From Polynucleobacter sp. IMCC 30228 (GTDB taxonomy: Bacteria > Pseudomonadota > Gammaproteobacteria > Burkholderiales > Burkholderiaceae), in the NCBI RefSeq assembly GCF_021395205.1, contig NZ_JAJVCS010000006.1, positions 62,001 through 126,000 on the forward strand: DNA of 64,000 nt, written 5' to 3'. The position numbers were made by a program, and so were the translations under genes. This document shows positions 37,020-47,211 of the stretch, one piece after another. The notes under the pieces were generated by a model that was not told where the DNA came from, ran no database searches, and worked only from the letters and a program-made list of their open reading frames with translations. Each line of letters begins with the position of its first letter. Positions within the stretch are counted from its first letter, which is position 1.

Positions 37020-38672
37020 TTAAGGTGCTCCGTAGATCACTAAATAATTAAATAACAAAGGCACGGGGCGCCCTGTAGAGCCCTTCATGGCACCACTTTT
37101 CCAAGCTGTACCAGCAATATCTAAATGCGCCCAACAATATTTCTCGGTGAAGCGCTTTAAGAAACATGCGGCTGTCACGCTGCCTGCGGGTCGCCCACCA
37201 ATATTAGCCACATCAGCAAAATTCGATTTTAATTGCTCTTGATATGCGGCATCCAATGGCAAACGCCAAACCGTGTCCAGTACCGCTTTGCCAGACTCAC
37301 TGAGTTCTTTGACCAAATTTTCATCGTCGGAAAATAAACCGCTGTGTACGCTGCCTAAAGCAATAATACAAGCGCCTGTTAAGGTGGCCACGTCAATAAC
37401 TGCGCGGGGCTTAAAGCGTTCTACGTAAGTTAAGGCATCGCATAAAATTAAACGGCCTTCAGCATCTGTATTTAAGATCTCGATAGTTTGACCCGACATG
37501 CTTTTGACAATATCGCCGGGTCGAGTGGCTTTACCGGATGGCATATTTTCACAAGTAGGAATAACGGCAATGACATTTTGTTTTAATTTAAGCAGTGCCG
37601 CTGCATAAATTGTGCCCATTACCGAGGCTGCACCGCACATGTCATACTTCATCTCGTCCATGGCATCGCCAGGCTTTAATGAAATTCCACCCGTATCAAA
37701 AGTAATGCCCTTCCCAACTAATACCGTTGGTGCTGCACTGGGTTTACCGCCAAGATAGCGCATGATAATAAATTGGGGCGGTAACTCAGACCCTTGTGTA
37801 ACAGCAAGAAAAGAACCCATTCCCAAAGTTTCCATTTGCTTCCGATCTAGCACCTCTACTTTCAAAGTGGTTTTTTTAGCCAAGGCTTGGGCGGTTTGCG
37901 CTAAATAAGTGGGCGTGCAAACATTGGGGGGCAAATTACCTAAATCTTTAGCTAAATTCATGCCCTCGACCAAAGCCGTGCCCTCGGCCACTGCTATCTT
38001 CAAGGCGCTCGCTTCTTTGCCCCCACCAATAAAAATAAATGACTTCAATGGGTCGGGTGTATCTTTTACCTTAAAGCGCATCGCTGGTTGGCGCACGCCA
38101 AAGCGATAAACCTGATCTCCAGCCAATTGCATGGTCAGTCGCGCTAATTCGCCAAGCCTTTGCGGATGCGGTTTTTCCATAAAGCTAGCCATTAGCCACA
38201 GGGCGGTTTCAATTGCGCCGCCACTCAAGGCCTTAATTGCAGAACGCGCTAATTTGGCATAGCCTAGAATATCGTCACCCGATTTTTGCTGCGCGTCACC
38301 TAAACCCACCAATAAAACTCGTTTAAGTTTGACGCCCTGCGCTAGCCAACTAGAGTCGGCCCTTAAAAGGGTCACAGTAGCCTCTTTAGCCTCTAAATCG
38401 CCAAAAGTAGACGCCCGTAAAATGGCTCCGCCAAGAAAGCTGTCGAGGACCGCTAATGGCCCTAGGTTACCTAAATTTAGGCGTTGATGGGCTTTCTTAG
38501 AGCCCCCTTTCCCAGTAGTCTGGCCCTGTAAATTGACCAAATCGGCTTTGGAATAGGCCATGACCAGGCAATCGCTATCCTGTTTTACTAGGAGCGCAAA
38601 AGCTGATTTCAGGTTTTTCGTCGCTCTAAAGTCGGCCTGGGCAAATAGTTTCGTGCTAAATTGGATTGTCAT
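37020..38672 (-). CDS. pepA: Leucyl (cytosol) aminopeptidase
   Basis: Dizinc M17 aminopeptidase that releases N-terminal residues; the E. coli homologue also binds DNA. With ATG 38672 (MTIQFSTKLFAQ) it has 550 residues, somewhat longer than the 503 of E. coli PepA, partly from a Gly/Lys-rich insertion near TTGKGGSKKAHQ. Metal and active-site motifs GKGITFDTGGISLKPGDAM, DEMKYDMCGAA and the signature NTDAEGRLILCDAL are intact. It diverges from lptF with 93 bases between starts and leads holC, lgt and probably the malonate genes. Confidence 0.95.
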   Translation of the reverse strand: MTIQFSTKLFAQADFRATKNLKSAFALLVKQDSDCLVMAYSKADLVNLQGQTTGKGGSKKAHQRLNLGNLGPLAVLDSFLGGAILRASTFGDLEAKEATVTLLRADSSWLAQGVKLKRVLLVGLGDAQQKSGDDILGYAKLARSAIKALSGGAIETALWLMASFMEKPHPQRLGELARLTMQLAGDQVYRFGVRQPAMRFKVKDTPDPLKSFIFIGGGKEASALKIAVAEGTALVEGMNLAKDLGNLPPNVCTPTYLAQTAQALAKKTTLKVEVLDRKQMETLGMGSFLAVTQGSELPPQFIIMRYLGGKPSAAPTVLVGKGITFDTGGISLKPGDAMDEMKYDMCGAASVMGTIYAAALLKLKQNVIAVIPTCENMPSGKATRPGDIVKSMSGQTIEILNTDAEGRLILCDALTYVERFKPRAVIDVATLTGACIIALGSVHSGLFSDDENLVKELSESGKAVLDTVWRLPLDAAYQEQLKSNFADVANIGGRPAGSVTAACFLKRFTEKYCWAHLDIAGTAWKSGAMKGSTGRPVPLLFNYLVIYGAP

Positions 38673-38765
38673 GATGTGATGGAATAAAAGAGGTTTTATC
38701 ATTATCCTCCGACACGCAATCTGATCCTTGAAACAAACCATTTAGGTCGAAAGATTTTCTCAGGC

Positions 38766-39869
38766 ATGATATTTCAACGCTCACTCAGACGCGAGCTTAG
38801 CTTTACTACTGGCGGTGTTTTTCTGATCCTCGTTACGATCATGATTACGACCTTAGTCATTCGTATTCTTGGCTTTGCAGCTAATGGCAAAGTCAATCCT
38901 GAAGATGCTTTGGTATTAATTGCGCTTGCCACTCTCGGTTACACCGCAGTTTTACTCACTGTCTCTTTATTTGTTGCGGTCTTAATCGTGTTGGTGCGCT
39001 GGTATAAAGATTCAGAAATGATTGTGTGGTTTTCTAGCGGCTTAAGCATTATGAGTTTAATTCGCCCCATACTCAGCTTTGCCCTCCCCCTAATTGTCAT
39101 TATTGGGGCCCTAGCAATTTTTGTCTGGCCGTGGGCTAATCGAGAATCTACTGTCATTAGTCAGCGGTTTCAACAACGTGATGATGTCTCAATGGTAACT
39201 GCGGGTCAATTTCGAGAATCAGCTAAAGCTGAGCGCGTTTTCTTTATCGAGCAAATTGATGTCGATAAAAATATCATCAAAAATATCTTCGTTGCCGATA
39301 CTCGCAATCAGCGCCTTAGTATTGCGGTTGCTGAATCGGGCTATCTAGAGAACTCGCCCAATGGAGAAAAAACCGTCGTCCTTCAAAATGGGCGCCGCTA
39401 TGATGGCCAGCCAACTCAACCTAATTTTCGCATTCTTGAATTTGCGGAGTACCGTACCAAAATACGGAGTAAAGAAATCAAAGCTCCACCTCCGCGGGAT
39501 CGAGAAAAAGACCTGTTTGAATTACTCGCTACCCCTACCAATCAAAATAAAGGTGAAATCTTATGGCGCCTAGGCTTGCCATTGATGGCTTTAGGATTAG
39601 TACTTATTGCCATACCACTGGCTTATGTCAATCCCCGCTTAGGCAATTACACTGCGTTATTTTATGCCGTGTTAATTTATTTAATTTATAGCAATCTATT
39701 AAACTTGGCGCAAAATTTTGTTGCTCAAGGCAAATTAAATTTTTTCATGGCCATTTGGCCAATTCACTTTATTGCTCTAGTCATTGCGCTAATACTGATA
39801 CGCAATCGTGTTAACCCCTCTATTGCGTGGTGGCGTAGACAATTACCTGCGCTGTTTGGTCGGCAATGA
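38766..39869 (+). CDS. lptF: LPS export system permease LptF
   Basis: Inner-membrane subunit of the LptB2FGC transporter that extracts lipopolysaccharide and pushes it onto the periplasmic bridge. The 367-residue protein has the YjgP/YjgQ layout: N-terminal IFQRSLRRELSFTTGGVF, three helices, a periplasmic beta-jellyroll (about residues 130-260) and three C-terminal helices including WRLGLPLMALGLVLIAIPLA. It overlaps lptG by ATGA and is divergent from pepA, the standard arrangement. Confidence 0.95.
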   Translation: MIFQRSLRRELSFTTGGVFLILVTIMITTLVIRILGFAANGKVNPEDALVLIALATLGYTAVLLTVSLFVAVLIVLVRWYKDSEMIVWFSSGLSIMSLIRPILSFALPLIVIIGALAIFVWPWANRESTVISQRFQQRDDVSMVTAGQFRESAKAERVFFIEQIDVDKNIIKNIFVADTRNQRLSIAVAESGYLENSPNGEKTVVLQNGRRYDGQPTQPNFRILEFAEYRTKIRSKEIKAPPPRDREKDLFELLATPTNQNKGEILWRLGLPLMALGLVLIAIPLAYVNPRLGNYTALFYAVLIYLIYSNLLNLAQNFVAQGKLNFFMAIWPIHFIALVIALILIRNRVNPSIAWWRRQLPALFGRQ

Positions 39870-41020
39870 AATTAATTTTCCCTTATATTTACGAGCGTTA
39901 CTTTGCTAAGCAAATCTATGTGGCCTTTGGCTTTATTTTATTTGCCTTAGTTGCCCTATTTTTATTTTTTGATATCTTGGGCGAGTTAAGCTCAGTGAAT
40001 TCAAAATATACCCTCCCCATCGCTTTACTTCATGTGCTCTTAAAAGCCCCGAATCGGATGATTGAAATTATTCCAATTGCCGGACTCATTGGTAGCATTT
40101 ATGTATTTGCAATGATGGCCAGTCAATCTGAATTCACCATTTTTCGCATGGCAGGCTTAGATGTAAAACGGGGTCTCATAACCTTAGCAAAAATTTCCTT
40201 ACCTTTAGTTATTTTCACCTTAGTCGTTAGTGAATGGCTGGGGCCTTACAGTGAGTCGGTTTCCGATCAAATTCGCTCGCGCGCACTAGGAGCCAATTTT
40301 GAATCTCAGTTTCGCTCTGGGGTATGGGTGAAAGACCGCTTACGCGATGAAGATGGTTCTGGTCCCATTCGCCCGGGTATTCGTTATGTAAATGTGGGAG
40401 AAATTAAAAACGATAATGAAATTCGAAATATTCGCATGTACGAGTTTGACGTCAACTATCACCTTTTATCGATTCGCAATGCCCTCTCAGGCCGCTTCGA
40501 CAGCGCTGGTATTTGGGATTTAAATCAAGTTACCGAAACTCGCTTTAAAGAGGCCAAAAATAAAGACCCGCTTGATGCTGTTTATTCCGCCACAACCAAA
40601 ACGTATCCCACCTTAAAGCTGATGTCTGAAGTCACTCCGCAGATACTCGAGGTGCTGTTACTCAACCCCGAGAAAATGTCAATTCAAAGCTTAGGCCGCT
40701 TTATTGATCACCTAAATGAAAATAAACAAGATGCTCAGCGCCACTCAATTGCATTTTGGAAAAAATTAGTTTACCCCTTCATCATTTTTGTCATGCTCGC
40801 TTTAGCACTGCCCTTTGCTTATTTACGAGTGCGCTCGGGTAGCGTCGGTATTAAAGTATTTGGCGGCATCATGCTCGGTATGAGTTTCCAGCTTTTTAAT
40901 TCGCTGTTTTCCAATGTGGGTTTATTAGGCTCATGGCCCGCCATACTAACGGCAGTTATACCGCCACTCATTTACTTTGGGCTGGCTCTGTTTGCCCTGC
41001 AGCGGGTATCTCGTTCATAG
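39866..41020 (+). CDS. lptG: LPS export system permease LptG
   Basis: Partner permease of LptF. The 384-residue protein begins with the family pattern YIYERYFAKQIYVAFGFILF, has RMIEIIPIAGLIGSIYVF, a periplasmic jellyroll domain and a C-terminal membrane block with FWKKLVYPFIIFVMLALALP. It starts inside the last codon of lptF. An inverted repeat lies 19 bases after the stop, before the cysB-type gene. Confidence 0.95.
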   Translation: MKLIFPYIYERYFAKQIYVAFGFILFALVALFLFFDILGELSSVNSKYTLPIALLHVLLKAPNRMIEIIPIAGLIGSIYVFAMMASQSEFTIFRMAGLDVKRGLITLAKISLPLVIFTLVVSEWLGPYSESVSDQIRSRALGANFESQFRSGVWVKDRLRDEDGSGPIRPGIRYVNVGEIKNDNEIRNIRMYEFDVNYHLLSIRNALSGRFDSAGIWDLNQVTETRFKEAKNKDPLDAVYSATTKTYPTLKLMSEVTPQILEVLLLNPEKMSIQSLGRFIDHLNENKQDAQRHSIAFWKKLVYPFIIFVMLALALPFAYLRVRSGSVGIKVFGGIMLGMSFQLFNSLFSNVGLLGSWPAILTAVIPPLIYFGLALFALQRVSRS

Positions 41021-41038
41021 CGTCCTTTTATTACCCTA

Positions 41039-41055
41039 CTTCATTTAGAATGAAG
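41039..41055. repeat. Inverted repeat between lptG and the cysB-type gene
   Basis: CTTCATT and AATGAAG (7 bases each) flank TAG. It could be a weak terminator for lptFG, although no T-run follows, or an operator in the promoter region of the LysR gene that starts 50 bases downstream. It does not match the usual T-N11-A LysR pattern clearly. Confidence 0.4.
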
Positions 41056-41104
41056 GTTTAAGACCATAAGTTGTATATAGGCTAAGGGTTAGGCAAGACC
41101 AACG

Positions 41105-42046
41105 ATGAACTTGCATCAATTTCGCTTTGTCCGTGAGGCAGTAAGGCAAAACTTTAACCTAACTACTGCTGCCAAAGTACTCTTTACTTCACAACCAGGC
41201 GTATCCAAAGCGATCATTGAACTCGAAGATGAGTTAGGGGTAGAAATTTTTCGTCGTCATGGTAAGCGGATACGCTCCTTAACCGAACCAGGTAAACGCA
41301 TCCTTGCTTCAATTGAGCATATTCTTGACGAAGTTGAAACCCTTAAACGCGTTGGCCAAGATTTTGCTAGTCAAGACCAAGGTAATTTTGTCATTGCCAC
41401 CACGCATACTCAAGCGCGCTATGCCTTACCTAAAGTATTAAGCGAATTTACGAAACGTTTTCCTAAGGTACGCGTTAGTTTGCAGCAAGGTAATCCTAGT
41501 CAAATTGCTGAGATGCTAATCCACGATCGTGCCGACATTGCCATTGCAACCGAGGGTATTGCCAATACACCTGGCATCTTAGCGCTGCCAGGTTTTCAAT
41601 GGCAACATGTCTTAATCGTACCGCTAAGTCACCCACTTTTAAATGCAACTGTAATTACGCTCGATGATTTATGCAAATACCCCTTAATTACTTACGACAA
41701 AGCATTTTCTGGCCGCGCCAAAATCGATGCAGCTTTTGCTTCGCGGAATTTACAGCCCGATATTATTCTGGAAGCCATTGATGCAGACGTCATTAAAACG
41801 TATGTAGAAACGGGTATGGGAATTGGCATTATGGCGGGTGTAGCTTACGACTCTGAGCGCGATCGAAATTTAAAAGCCCTTGCGGTTGGCCATCTCTTTG
41901 GGAATAATGTGACCCATTTAGGGGTTAAGCAAGGTGCTTATTTACGCTCATTCATCTACACCTTCATTGAGTTATTTTCCCCAACCTTAACGAAAAAAAT
42001 TGTTGAACAAGCAATGTCGAGTACCGCAGAAAATTATCAAATTTAA
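41105..42046 (+). CDS. cysB: CysB-type LysR transcriptional regulator
   Basis: A 313-residue LysR-family regulator. The N-terminal helix-turn-helix MNLHQFRFVREAVRQNFNLT, then TAAKVLFTSQPGVSKAIIEL, is characteristic of CysB/Cbl. The effector domain keeps the CysB segments ATTHTQARYALPKVL and GNPSQIAEMLIHDRADIAIA, which bind the inducer O- or N-acetylserine or sulfate in known proteins. It should control assimilatory sulfur genes, none of which are adjacent; the TauE/SafE gene at 26549 is distant. It stands alone between lptG and a convergent gene. Confidence 0.88.
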   Translation: MNLHQFRFVREAVRQNFNLTTAAKVLFTSQPGVSKAIIELEDELGVEIFRRHGKRIRSLTEPGKRILASIEHILDEVETLKRVGQDFASQDQGNFVIATTHTQARYALPKVLSEFTKRFPKVRVSLQQGNPSQIAEMLIHDRADIAIATEGIANTPGILALPGFQWQHVLIVPLSHPLLNATVITLDDLCKYPLITYDKAFSGRAKIDAAFASRNLQPDIILEAIDADVIKTYVETGMGIGIMAGVAYDSERDRNLKALAVGHLFGNNVTHLGVKQGAYLRSFIYTFIELFSPTLTKKIVEQAMSSTAENYQI

Positions 42047-42122
42047 GTGGAACTCTAGGCGTAATCGAAACCCTAAGGGGCTCTGATTGGCCTACTTGGC
42101 AGTTAGATGAGATCTTAACGCC

Positions 42123-42908
42123 TTAAAATCTGCCAAGCTCCGGAAAGGAATGCAAAAGCTTAGTGCACGCCTCTTGAATGTAAGGTTTAAGGAACTCAGT
42201 AGCCCACTCGGGACCCACCCTTTCGAAATTATGCGTACCCATCGGAAATTGTTTGGTGATTTTGAGCCAATGATCTGGATAAGTCTCACAAGAAAAGCGA
42301 GCGCCAATATCCGCAGGGCAGGCATGAAATTGGGAATCGATTGACCCCCAATATCCAAAGAAGACATCCTCCATGAAATAGCTTCTCGAGATATGACCCT
42401 GAGTGCGGTGGAGCAAATCAATGGTCTTGGAGATATTTCTTAAAGAGAATCCACCGTTACCGACATAAAAGCGTTGGGTACTAAGGGGGATAGGAAAGCG
42501 ATTAAATAAAAAGCTTAGTTTTGGATAACCCACTCGCCAAGGCGCTCCATAATAGTCATACCCTAGCTCACAAAATTCTTGAACGTGATTGCTAAAGACA
42601 AAAGCATCGAGTTGGTAGACCAGCATCCATTGATAACGAGCAGCAAAGGTTTCATAAAAACTAGGCTCTAACATGAAGTTGTTATAAATTTGAACGCTTA
42701 AAAAGTGCTCAGGCGCAAACCGCGCTATTTTAATCTCTGGCCATAGTGCTTCATAAGCCCCAATATCAAGTCCTTCTGGACACATCAGAGTGACATTTTG
42801 AATTTGGAGCTCACGCAGCTGCATAAAAGAGAATGCCTCACTTTTTGAAGGCGTTACTTTATAAACTGGGACGATTGTTAGGTAGGCTGGGGGATTCATG
42901 AGGCCCAT
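42123..42908 (-). CDS. DUF5672 family protein, putative glycosyltransferase
   Basis: A 261-residue soluble protein. The segments FYETFAARYQWMLVYQLDAF, DYYGAPWRVGYPK, VGNGGFSLRNI and EDVFFGYWG are typical of the DUF5672 family, which is thought to have a GT-A-like fold (DAF in place of DxD, then GNGG and EDV). No signal peptide or membrane segment is seen. ATGs at 42908 and 42899 are both possible starts. It stands alone next to tRNA-Leu and is convergent to the cysB-type gene. A role in surface polysaccharide or LPS decoration is inference. Confidence 0.75.
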   Translation of the reverse strand: MGLMNPPAYLTIVPVYKVTPSKSEAFSFMQLRELQIQNVTLMCPEGLDIGAYEALWPEIKIARFAPEHFLSVQIYNNFMLEPSFYETFAARYQWMLVYQLDAFVFSNHVQEFCELGYDYYGAPWRVGYPKLSFLFNRFPIPLSTQRFYVGNGGFSLRNISKTIDLLHRTQGHISRSYFMEDVFFGYWGSIDSQFHACPADIGARFSCETYPDHWLKITKQFPMGTHNFERVGPEWATEFLKPYIQEACTKLLHSFPELGRF

Positions 42909-43017
42909 GAATGATAAATGAGTAAATTTGTATATTCTTCACCTAAGCTCATAGCACCTAAGATGAAACTCTAAGGAAACTGCGTAGCCTTAAGATATGG
43001 GGATAATGCTATTAACT

Positions 43018-43102
43018 TGGTGCCTCGGGTCGGACTCGAACCGACACGCCTTGCGGCACCGGATTTTGAGTCCGGCACGTCTACCAATTCCATCACCGAG
43101 GC
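43018..43102 (-). tRNA. tRNA-Leu (anticodon CAA)
   Basis: On the minus strand the 85-base gene starts GCCTCGG and ends CCGAGGC-A-CCA, so the acceptor stem is a perfect 7-base pair and CCA is encoded. The anticodon arm GCCGGA-CTCAAAA-TCCGGT gives CAA, reading UUG. The long variable arm TGCCGCAAGGCGT is typical of leucine tRNAs, and the T-arm has GGTTCGAGTCC. It lies 35 bases downstream of the quinone oxidoreductase stop on the same strand. Confidence 0.97.
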
Positions 43103-43137
43103 TGGTGAAAACGCTTTAGAGGCTAGAGTTTAACAAA

Positions 43138-44124
43138 CTAAGGTATCAAAATCGTCGATCCTGTAGTCTTGCGCCCTTCTAAATCAGTATGGGCTTGAGC
43201 CACATCAGCCAAACGGTACTTTTGATTGATTTCAATTTTGACTTTGCCACTTTGTACCATATTAAATAGTTCAGCAGCCATAGGTTCAAGCAAGCTACGG
43301 TTCAGAACATAAGTTGACACCGTCGGACGAGTCACTTTTAACGAACCCTTACCAGCCAAGATACTCAAATCAAGCAAGGGAGGCGAGCCCGATGCACCGC
43401 CAAAAGAAACTGCCAAGCCCAAGGGTGAAATACAGTCGAGTGTTTGCATAAATGTATCTTTACCAACTGAATCGTACGCTACTGGTACGCCTTTACCGCC
43501 GGTAATTTCTTGCACACGTTTGACAAAATTTTCTTCACGATACAAGATAATGTGATCGCAACCGTACGATTTGGCCAGCTCAGCTTTTTCCTTGCTACCA
43601 ACTGTACCAATGACCGTAGCACCAATCGCCTTTAACCACTGACAGGCAATTAAACCAACTCCGCCAGCAATAGCATGAAACAAAACGGTGTCGCCCTTTT
43701 GCACTTTATAAGTACTAGTTAATAAATAGGCTACCGTTAAACCTTGCAACATCATCGCTGCGCCAGTTTCAAACGAAATAGCATCGGGTAATTTAACTAA
43801 GATATCGGCGGGCATTACTCGGGCCGCGGCATAAGCACCTGTGGGTCGTCCAGCATATGCCACTCGATCGCCAACTTTGACATGGGTTACGCCGGCGCCT
43901 ACTTTTTCAATTACGCCAGCCCCTTCCATACCTAAGCCAGCAGGCAGAGGTTGCGGGTAATAACCCATCCGAAAATACACATCGATGTAATTCAAGCCGC
44001 AGGCATGCTGACGAATTAATACTTCTCCAGGTCCAGGCTCACCTAATTCCACATCAACATATTTCATTACTTCAGGTCCACCTGCTTCGTCTACACGTAT
44101 TGCCTTTACCATTTCTTTTGCCAT
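43138..44124 (-). CDS. NADPH:quinone oxidoreductase (MDR family)
   Basis: Zinc-independent medium-chain dehydrogenase, quinone reductase/crotonase-like group (QOR). With ATG 44124 it has 328 residues. The N-terminal catalytic domain has EAGGPEVMKY and HACGLNYIDVYFRMGYYP; the Rossmann domain has the coenzyme motif AIAGGVGLIACQWLKAIGA. A GTG at 44136 and an ATG at 44112 are alternative starts. It is a single leftward gene divergent from yebC. It probably reduces quinones or enals under oxidative stress; the natural substrate cannot be told. Confidence 0.9.
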   Translation of the reverse strand: MAKEMVKAIRVDEAGGPEVMKYVDVELGEPGPGEVLIRQHACGLNYIDVYFRMGYYPQPLPAGLGMEGAGVIEKVGAGVTHVKVGDRVAYAGRPTGAYAAARVMPADILVKLPDAISFETGAAMMLQGLTVAYLLTSTYKVQKGDTVLFHAIAGGVGLIACQWLKAIGATVIGTVGSKEKAELAKSYGCDHIILYREENFVKRVQEITGGKGVPVAYDSVGKDTFMQTLDCISPLGLAVSFGGASGSPPLLDLSILAGKGSLKVTRPTVSTYVLNRSLLEPMAAELFNMVQSGKVKIEINQKYRLADVAQAHTDLEGRKTTGSTILIP

Positions 44125-44271
44125 GCTATTACCCACTTTTCTTCATTGATGTCGCGTTTAATTACCGAGGATTATGGCTGTAAGCCAAAAGCCTGCGTTT
44201 CTTGCTTTTATTCTATTCCAGCTGAAATACGCCGTAGGAACTGTAAAATACCCTAAAAAGGATACTTCTGC

Positions 44272-44991
44272 ATGGCAGGTCACTCAAAATGGGCCAATAT
44301 TCAACACCGCAAGGGTCGTCAAGACGAAAAGCGCGGCAAGATTTGGACCAAACTAATTCGCGAGATTACCGTTGCCGCCAAACTTGGTGGGGGTGATGTC
44401 GCTACGAACCCACGTTTACGGCTAGCGATAGATAAAGCCAAAGACTCCAATATGCCCAATGACAATGTTCAGCGGGCAGTGCAACGTGGCACTGGCTCGC
44501 TTGAGGGCGTGAACTATGAAGAAATTCGCTATGAAGGCTACGGCATTAATGGCGCCGCTATTATTGTTGACTGCCTCACTGATAACCGCACTCGTACTGT
44601 AGCGGAAGTGCGCCATGCCTTTACTAAAAATGGCGGCAATATGGGGGCCGAAGGTTCGGTGGCTTTTTTATTTCGGCATTGCGGTCAGCTTTTATTTGCC
44701 CCAGGTACGAATGAGGATCAGTTAATGGAAGTGGCTTTAGAGGCTGGCGCCGATGATGTGATTAGTCATGAGGATGGTGCCCTTGAAGTAATCAGCTCGG
44801 TGGCGCTTTTTTCCAAGATCCAAGAGGCCTTGCAAAAAGCCAATTTCAAGGCTGAATTAGCGGCTGTTAGCATGCGCCCCGAAACCGATATCAGCCTCAC
44901 CAGCGATCAGCTTGAAGCGATGCAAAAATTACTCGATGCACTTGAAAATTTGGACGACGTGCAAGCCGTTTATACAAACACTGAACTATGA
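44272..44991 (+). CDS. yebC: YebC/PmpR family protein
   Basis: Conserved 239-residue cytoplasmic protein of the TACO1/YebC family, described as a transcriptional regulator and, more recently, as helping ribosomes through difficult motifs. It opens with the invariant [18 protein letters not shown], followed by [29 protein letters not shown] and EAGADDV. AAGGAT lies 9 bases before the ATG. purD follows after 10 bases, the likely next gene of a rightward unit through maf/rng. Confidence 0.95.
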   Translation: MAGHSKWANIQHRKGRQDEKRGKIWTKLIREITVAAKLGGGDVATNPRLRLAIDKAKDSNMPNDNVQRAVQRGTGSLEGVNYEEIRYEGYGINGAAIIVDCLTDNRTRTVAEVRHAFTKNGGNMGAEGSVAFLFRHCGQLLFAPGTNEDQLMEVALEAGADDVISHEDGALEVISSVALFSKIQEALQKANFKAELAAVSMRPETDISLTSDQLEAMQKLLDALENLDDVQAVYTNTEL

Positions 44992-45001
44992 AATCCTACG
45001 C

Positions 45002-46285
45002 ATGAAATTATTACTCATTGGTTCAGGTGGTCGCGAGCATGCTTTAGCCTGGAAAATGGCGCAATCACCACTGGTTCAAAAAGTCTTTATTGCCCCTGGA
45101 AATGGCGGCACTGCGCTGGCCACTCAACAACAAGCTGGCATTGAAAATCTTGCTATTAGCGATTTCCAAGCGTTGGCTGATTTTGTCAAACGTGAAAATA
45201 TCGCCTTTACCGTCGTGGGACCAGAAGCACCGCTAGCTGCTGGCATCGTCGATCTCTTTCGGCAACAGGGTTTGCGTATTTTTGGCCCTAGCCAACTCGC
45301 TGCTCAACTTGAATCCTCGAAAGATTTTTCAAAAGCCTTCATGAAGCGCCACGGCATTCCGACCGCCGACTACCAAACTTTTAGCGATCTAGCTGCTGCG
45401 CATGCTTATCTAGACGCTAAAGGCGCCCCCATTGTGATCAAAGCCGATGGTCTTGCAGCAGGTAAAGGCGTAGTGGTAGCAATGACCCTTCCCGAAGCAC
45501 ATGCAGCAGTCGAAATGATGTTGGCCGATAACCAATTTGGTAATGCCGGTGCGCGCGTCATTATTGAAGAATTTTTAAGCGGTGAAGAAGCGAGTTTTAT
45601 TGTGCTGGTTGATGGAAAAAATATGCTTGCTTTAGCGACGAGCCAAGATCACAAAAGATTGCTGGATGGTGATCAAGGTCCCAATACAGGTGGCATGGGG
45701 GCTTACTCGCCTGCGCCCGTTGTCACTCCAGAAATTCACGCGCGCATCATGCGTGAAGTGATCATGCCAACCGTTAAAGGCATGGCTGATGATGGCATAC
45801 CTTATACCGGTTTTTTATATGCAGGTGTGATGATTAGCCCCAACGGGCAAATTAAAAATTTAGAATTTAACTGCCGAATGGGCGACCCAGAAACCCAACC
45901 CATTATGGCGCGCTTACGTAGCGACTTAGTGCCGGCATTAGATAAAGCCATCGACGGCAAATTAAACGAAGTGGAATTTGAGTGGGATCGGCGCACCGCC
46001 CTAGGGGTTGTTTTAGCAGCGCATAACTATCCCAATACACCGCGCGGCGGCGATACTATTACTGGGATTCCCGCTGACTCTGCAGAGCATATTACCTTTC
46101 ACGCCGGTACCAAGCTTAACGGTAATACCCTTCTTACTGCTGGCGGACGCGTCTTGTGCGTCGTGGGTCTCGCTGATTCAGTACGGGCAGCACAAAGCAA
46201 AGCATACGCAGCCATCGACAAGATTCACTTTGATGGCATGCAATATCGCCATGACATTGGTTATCACGCCATTAAATCAATATGA
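45002..46285 (+). CDS. purD: Phosphoribosylamine--glycine ligase
   Basis: ATP-grasp enzyme that joins phosphoribosylamine and glycine to make GAR in purine synthesis. The 427-residue product starts [20 protein letters not shown], has [18 protein letters not shown], the ATP-grasp core [16 protein letters not shown], and the family signature [15 protein letters not shown] 45002 after the yebC stop is the correct start; a longer frame begins inside yebC. The stop overlaps hemF as ATGA. Confidence 0.96.
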   Translation: MKLLLIGSGGREHALAWKMAQSPLVQKVFIAPGNGGTALATQQQAGIENLAISDFQALADFVKRENIAFTVVGPEAPLAAGIVDLFRQQGLRIFGPSQLAAQLESSKDFSKAFMKRHGIPTADYQTFSDLAAAHAYLDAKGAPIVIKADGLAAGKGVVVAMTLPEAHAAVEMMLADNQFGNAGARVIIEEFLSGEEASFIVLVDGKNMLALATSQDHKRLLDGDQGPNTGGMGAYSPAPVVTPEIHARIMREVIMPTVKGMADDGIPYTGFLYAGVMISPNGQIKNLEFNCRMGDPETQPIMARLRSDLVPALDKAIDGKLNEVEFEWDRRTALGVVLAAHNYPNTPRGGDTITGIPADSAEHITFHAGTKLNGNTLLTAGGRVLCVVGLADSVRAAQSKAYAAIDKIHFDGMQYRHDIGYHAIKSI

Positions 46286-47208
46286 CCACCACCACAATCG
46301 ATATCGCCCTTATTAAAGACTATTTTTTAGGCCTACAAAATCGCATTACCTCAGCGCTGAGCGAATTAGACGGCAAAGCATTTATCGTAGATGAATGGCA
46401 GAAGCCTCCAGATAGCAAACTGAGGGGTTCGGGCCGCACTTGTATTTTAGAAAATGGTAATGTGCTTGAAAAAGGTGGGGTTGGTTTTTCTCATGTGCAT
46501 GGTGACCAAATGCCTGGTGCCGCCAGCCAAAATCGTCCTGAGGTTGCAGGTCGCGGCTTTGAGGCAATGGGCGTGTCATTAGTATTTCATCCGCATAATC
46601 CGAAAGCGCCGACTACCCATATGAATGTGCGCTGCTTTATTGCTCAAGCACCTAATCAAGAACCTATTTGGTGGTTTGGCGGGGGATTTGATTTAACCCC
46701 CTACTATGGCTATGACGAAGACTGCCGTCATTTTCACCAAACCGCTAAAGATGCCCTAGATCCTTTTGGTGCTGATTTACACCACCGCTTTAAGCAATGG
46801 TGTGATGATTATTTCTACCTTAAGCACCGCGAAGAGCCACGCGGCATTGGTGGTATATTTTTTGATGACTTTAATGAGCTGGGTTTTGACAAGAGCTTTG
46901 CAATGATGCGTGCAGTCGGCGATGCCTTTATCAACGCTTATTTACCGATCCTGCAACGCCGCTATCAAGAGCCCTATTCTCCCGAAGAAAAAGATTTTCA
47001 AGAATATCGCCGTGGTCGTTATGTTGAATACAATCTCATTTTTGATCGCGGCACTATTTTCGGTTTGCAATCAGGTGGGCGTTCAGAATCGATTTTGATG
47101 TCACTGCCGCCCATTGTTAAATGGCGCTATAACTGGCACCCTACGCCAAATACTCCCGAAGCAAAGCTCTACGACTATTATCTACAACCGCGTAATTGGT
47201 TGGCTTAA
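46282..47208 (+). CDS. hemF: Oxygen-dependent coproporphyrinogen III oxidase
   Basis: Converts coproporphyrinogen III to protoporphyrinogen IX using oxygen, in haem synthesis. At 308 residues it has normal length with the family stretches [36 protein letters not shown], the signature [13 protein letters not shown] and [15 protein letters not shown]. It overlaps purD by four bases; nadD follows after 3 bases. Its oxygen dependence fits an aerobic surface-water lifestyle. Confidence 0.97.
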   Translation: MTTTTIDIALIKDYFLGLQNRITSALSELDGKAFIVDEWQKPPDSKLRGSGRTCILENGNVLEKGGVGFSHVHGDQMPGAASQNRPEVAGRGFEAMGVSLVFHPHNPKAPTTHMNVRCFIAQAPNQEPIWWFGGGFDLTPYYGYDEDCRHFHQTAKDALDPFGADLHHRFKQWCDDYFYLKHREEPRGIGGIFFDDFNELGFDKSFAMMRAVGDAFINAYLPILQRRYQEPYSPEEKDFQEYRRGRYVEYNLIFDRGTIFGLQSGGRSESILMSLPPIVKWRYNWHPTPNTPEAKLYDYYLQPRNWLA

Positions 47209-47211
47209 TTT

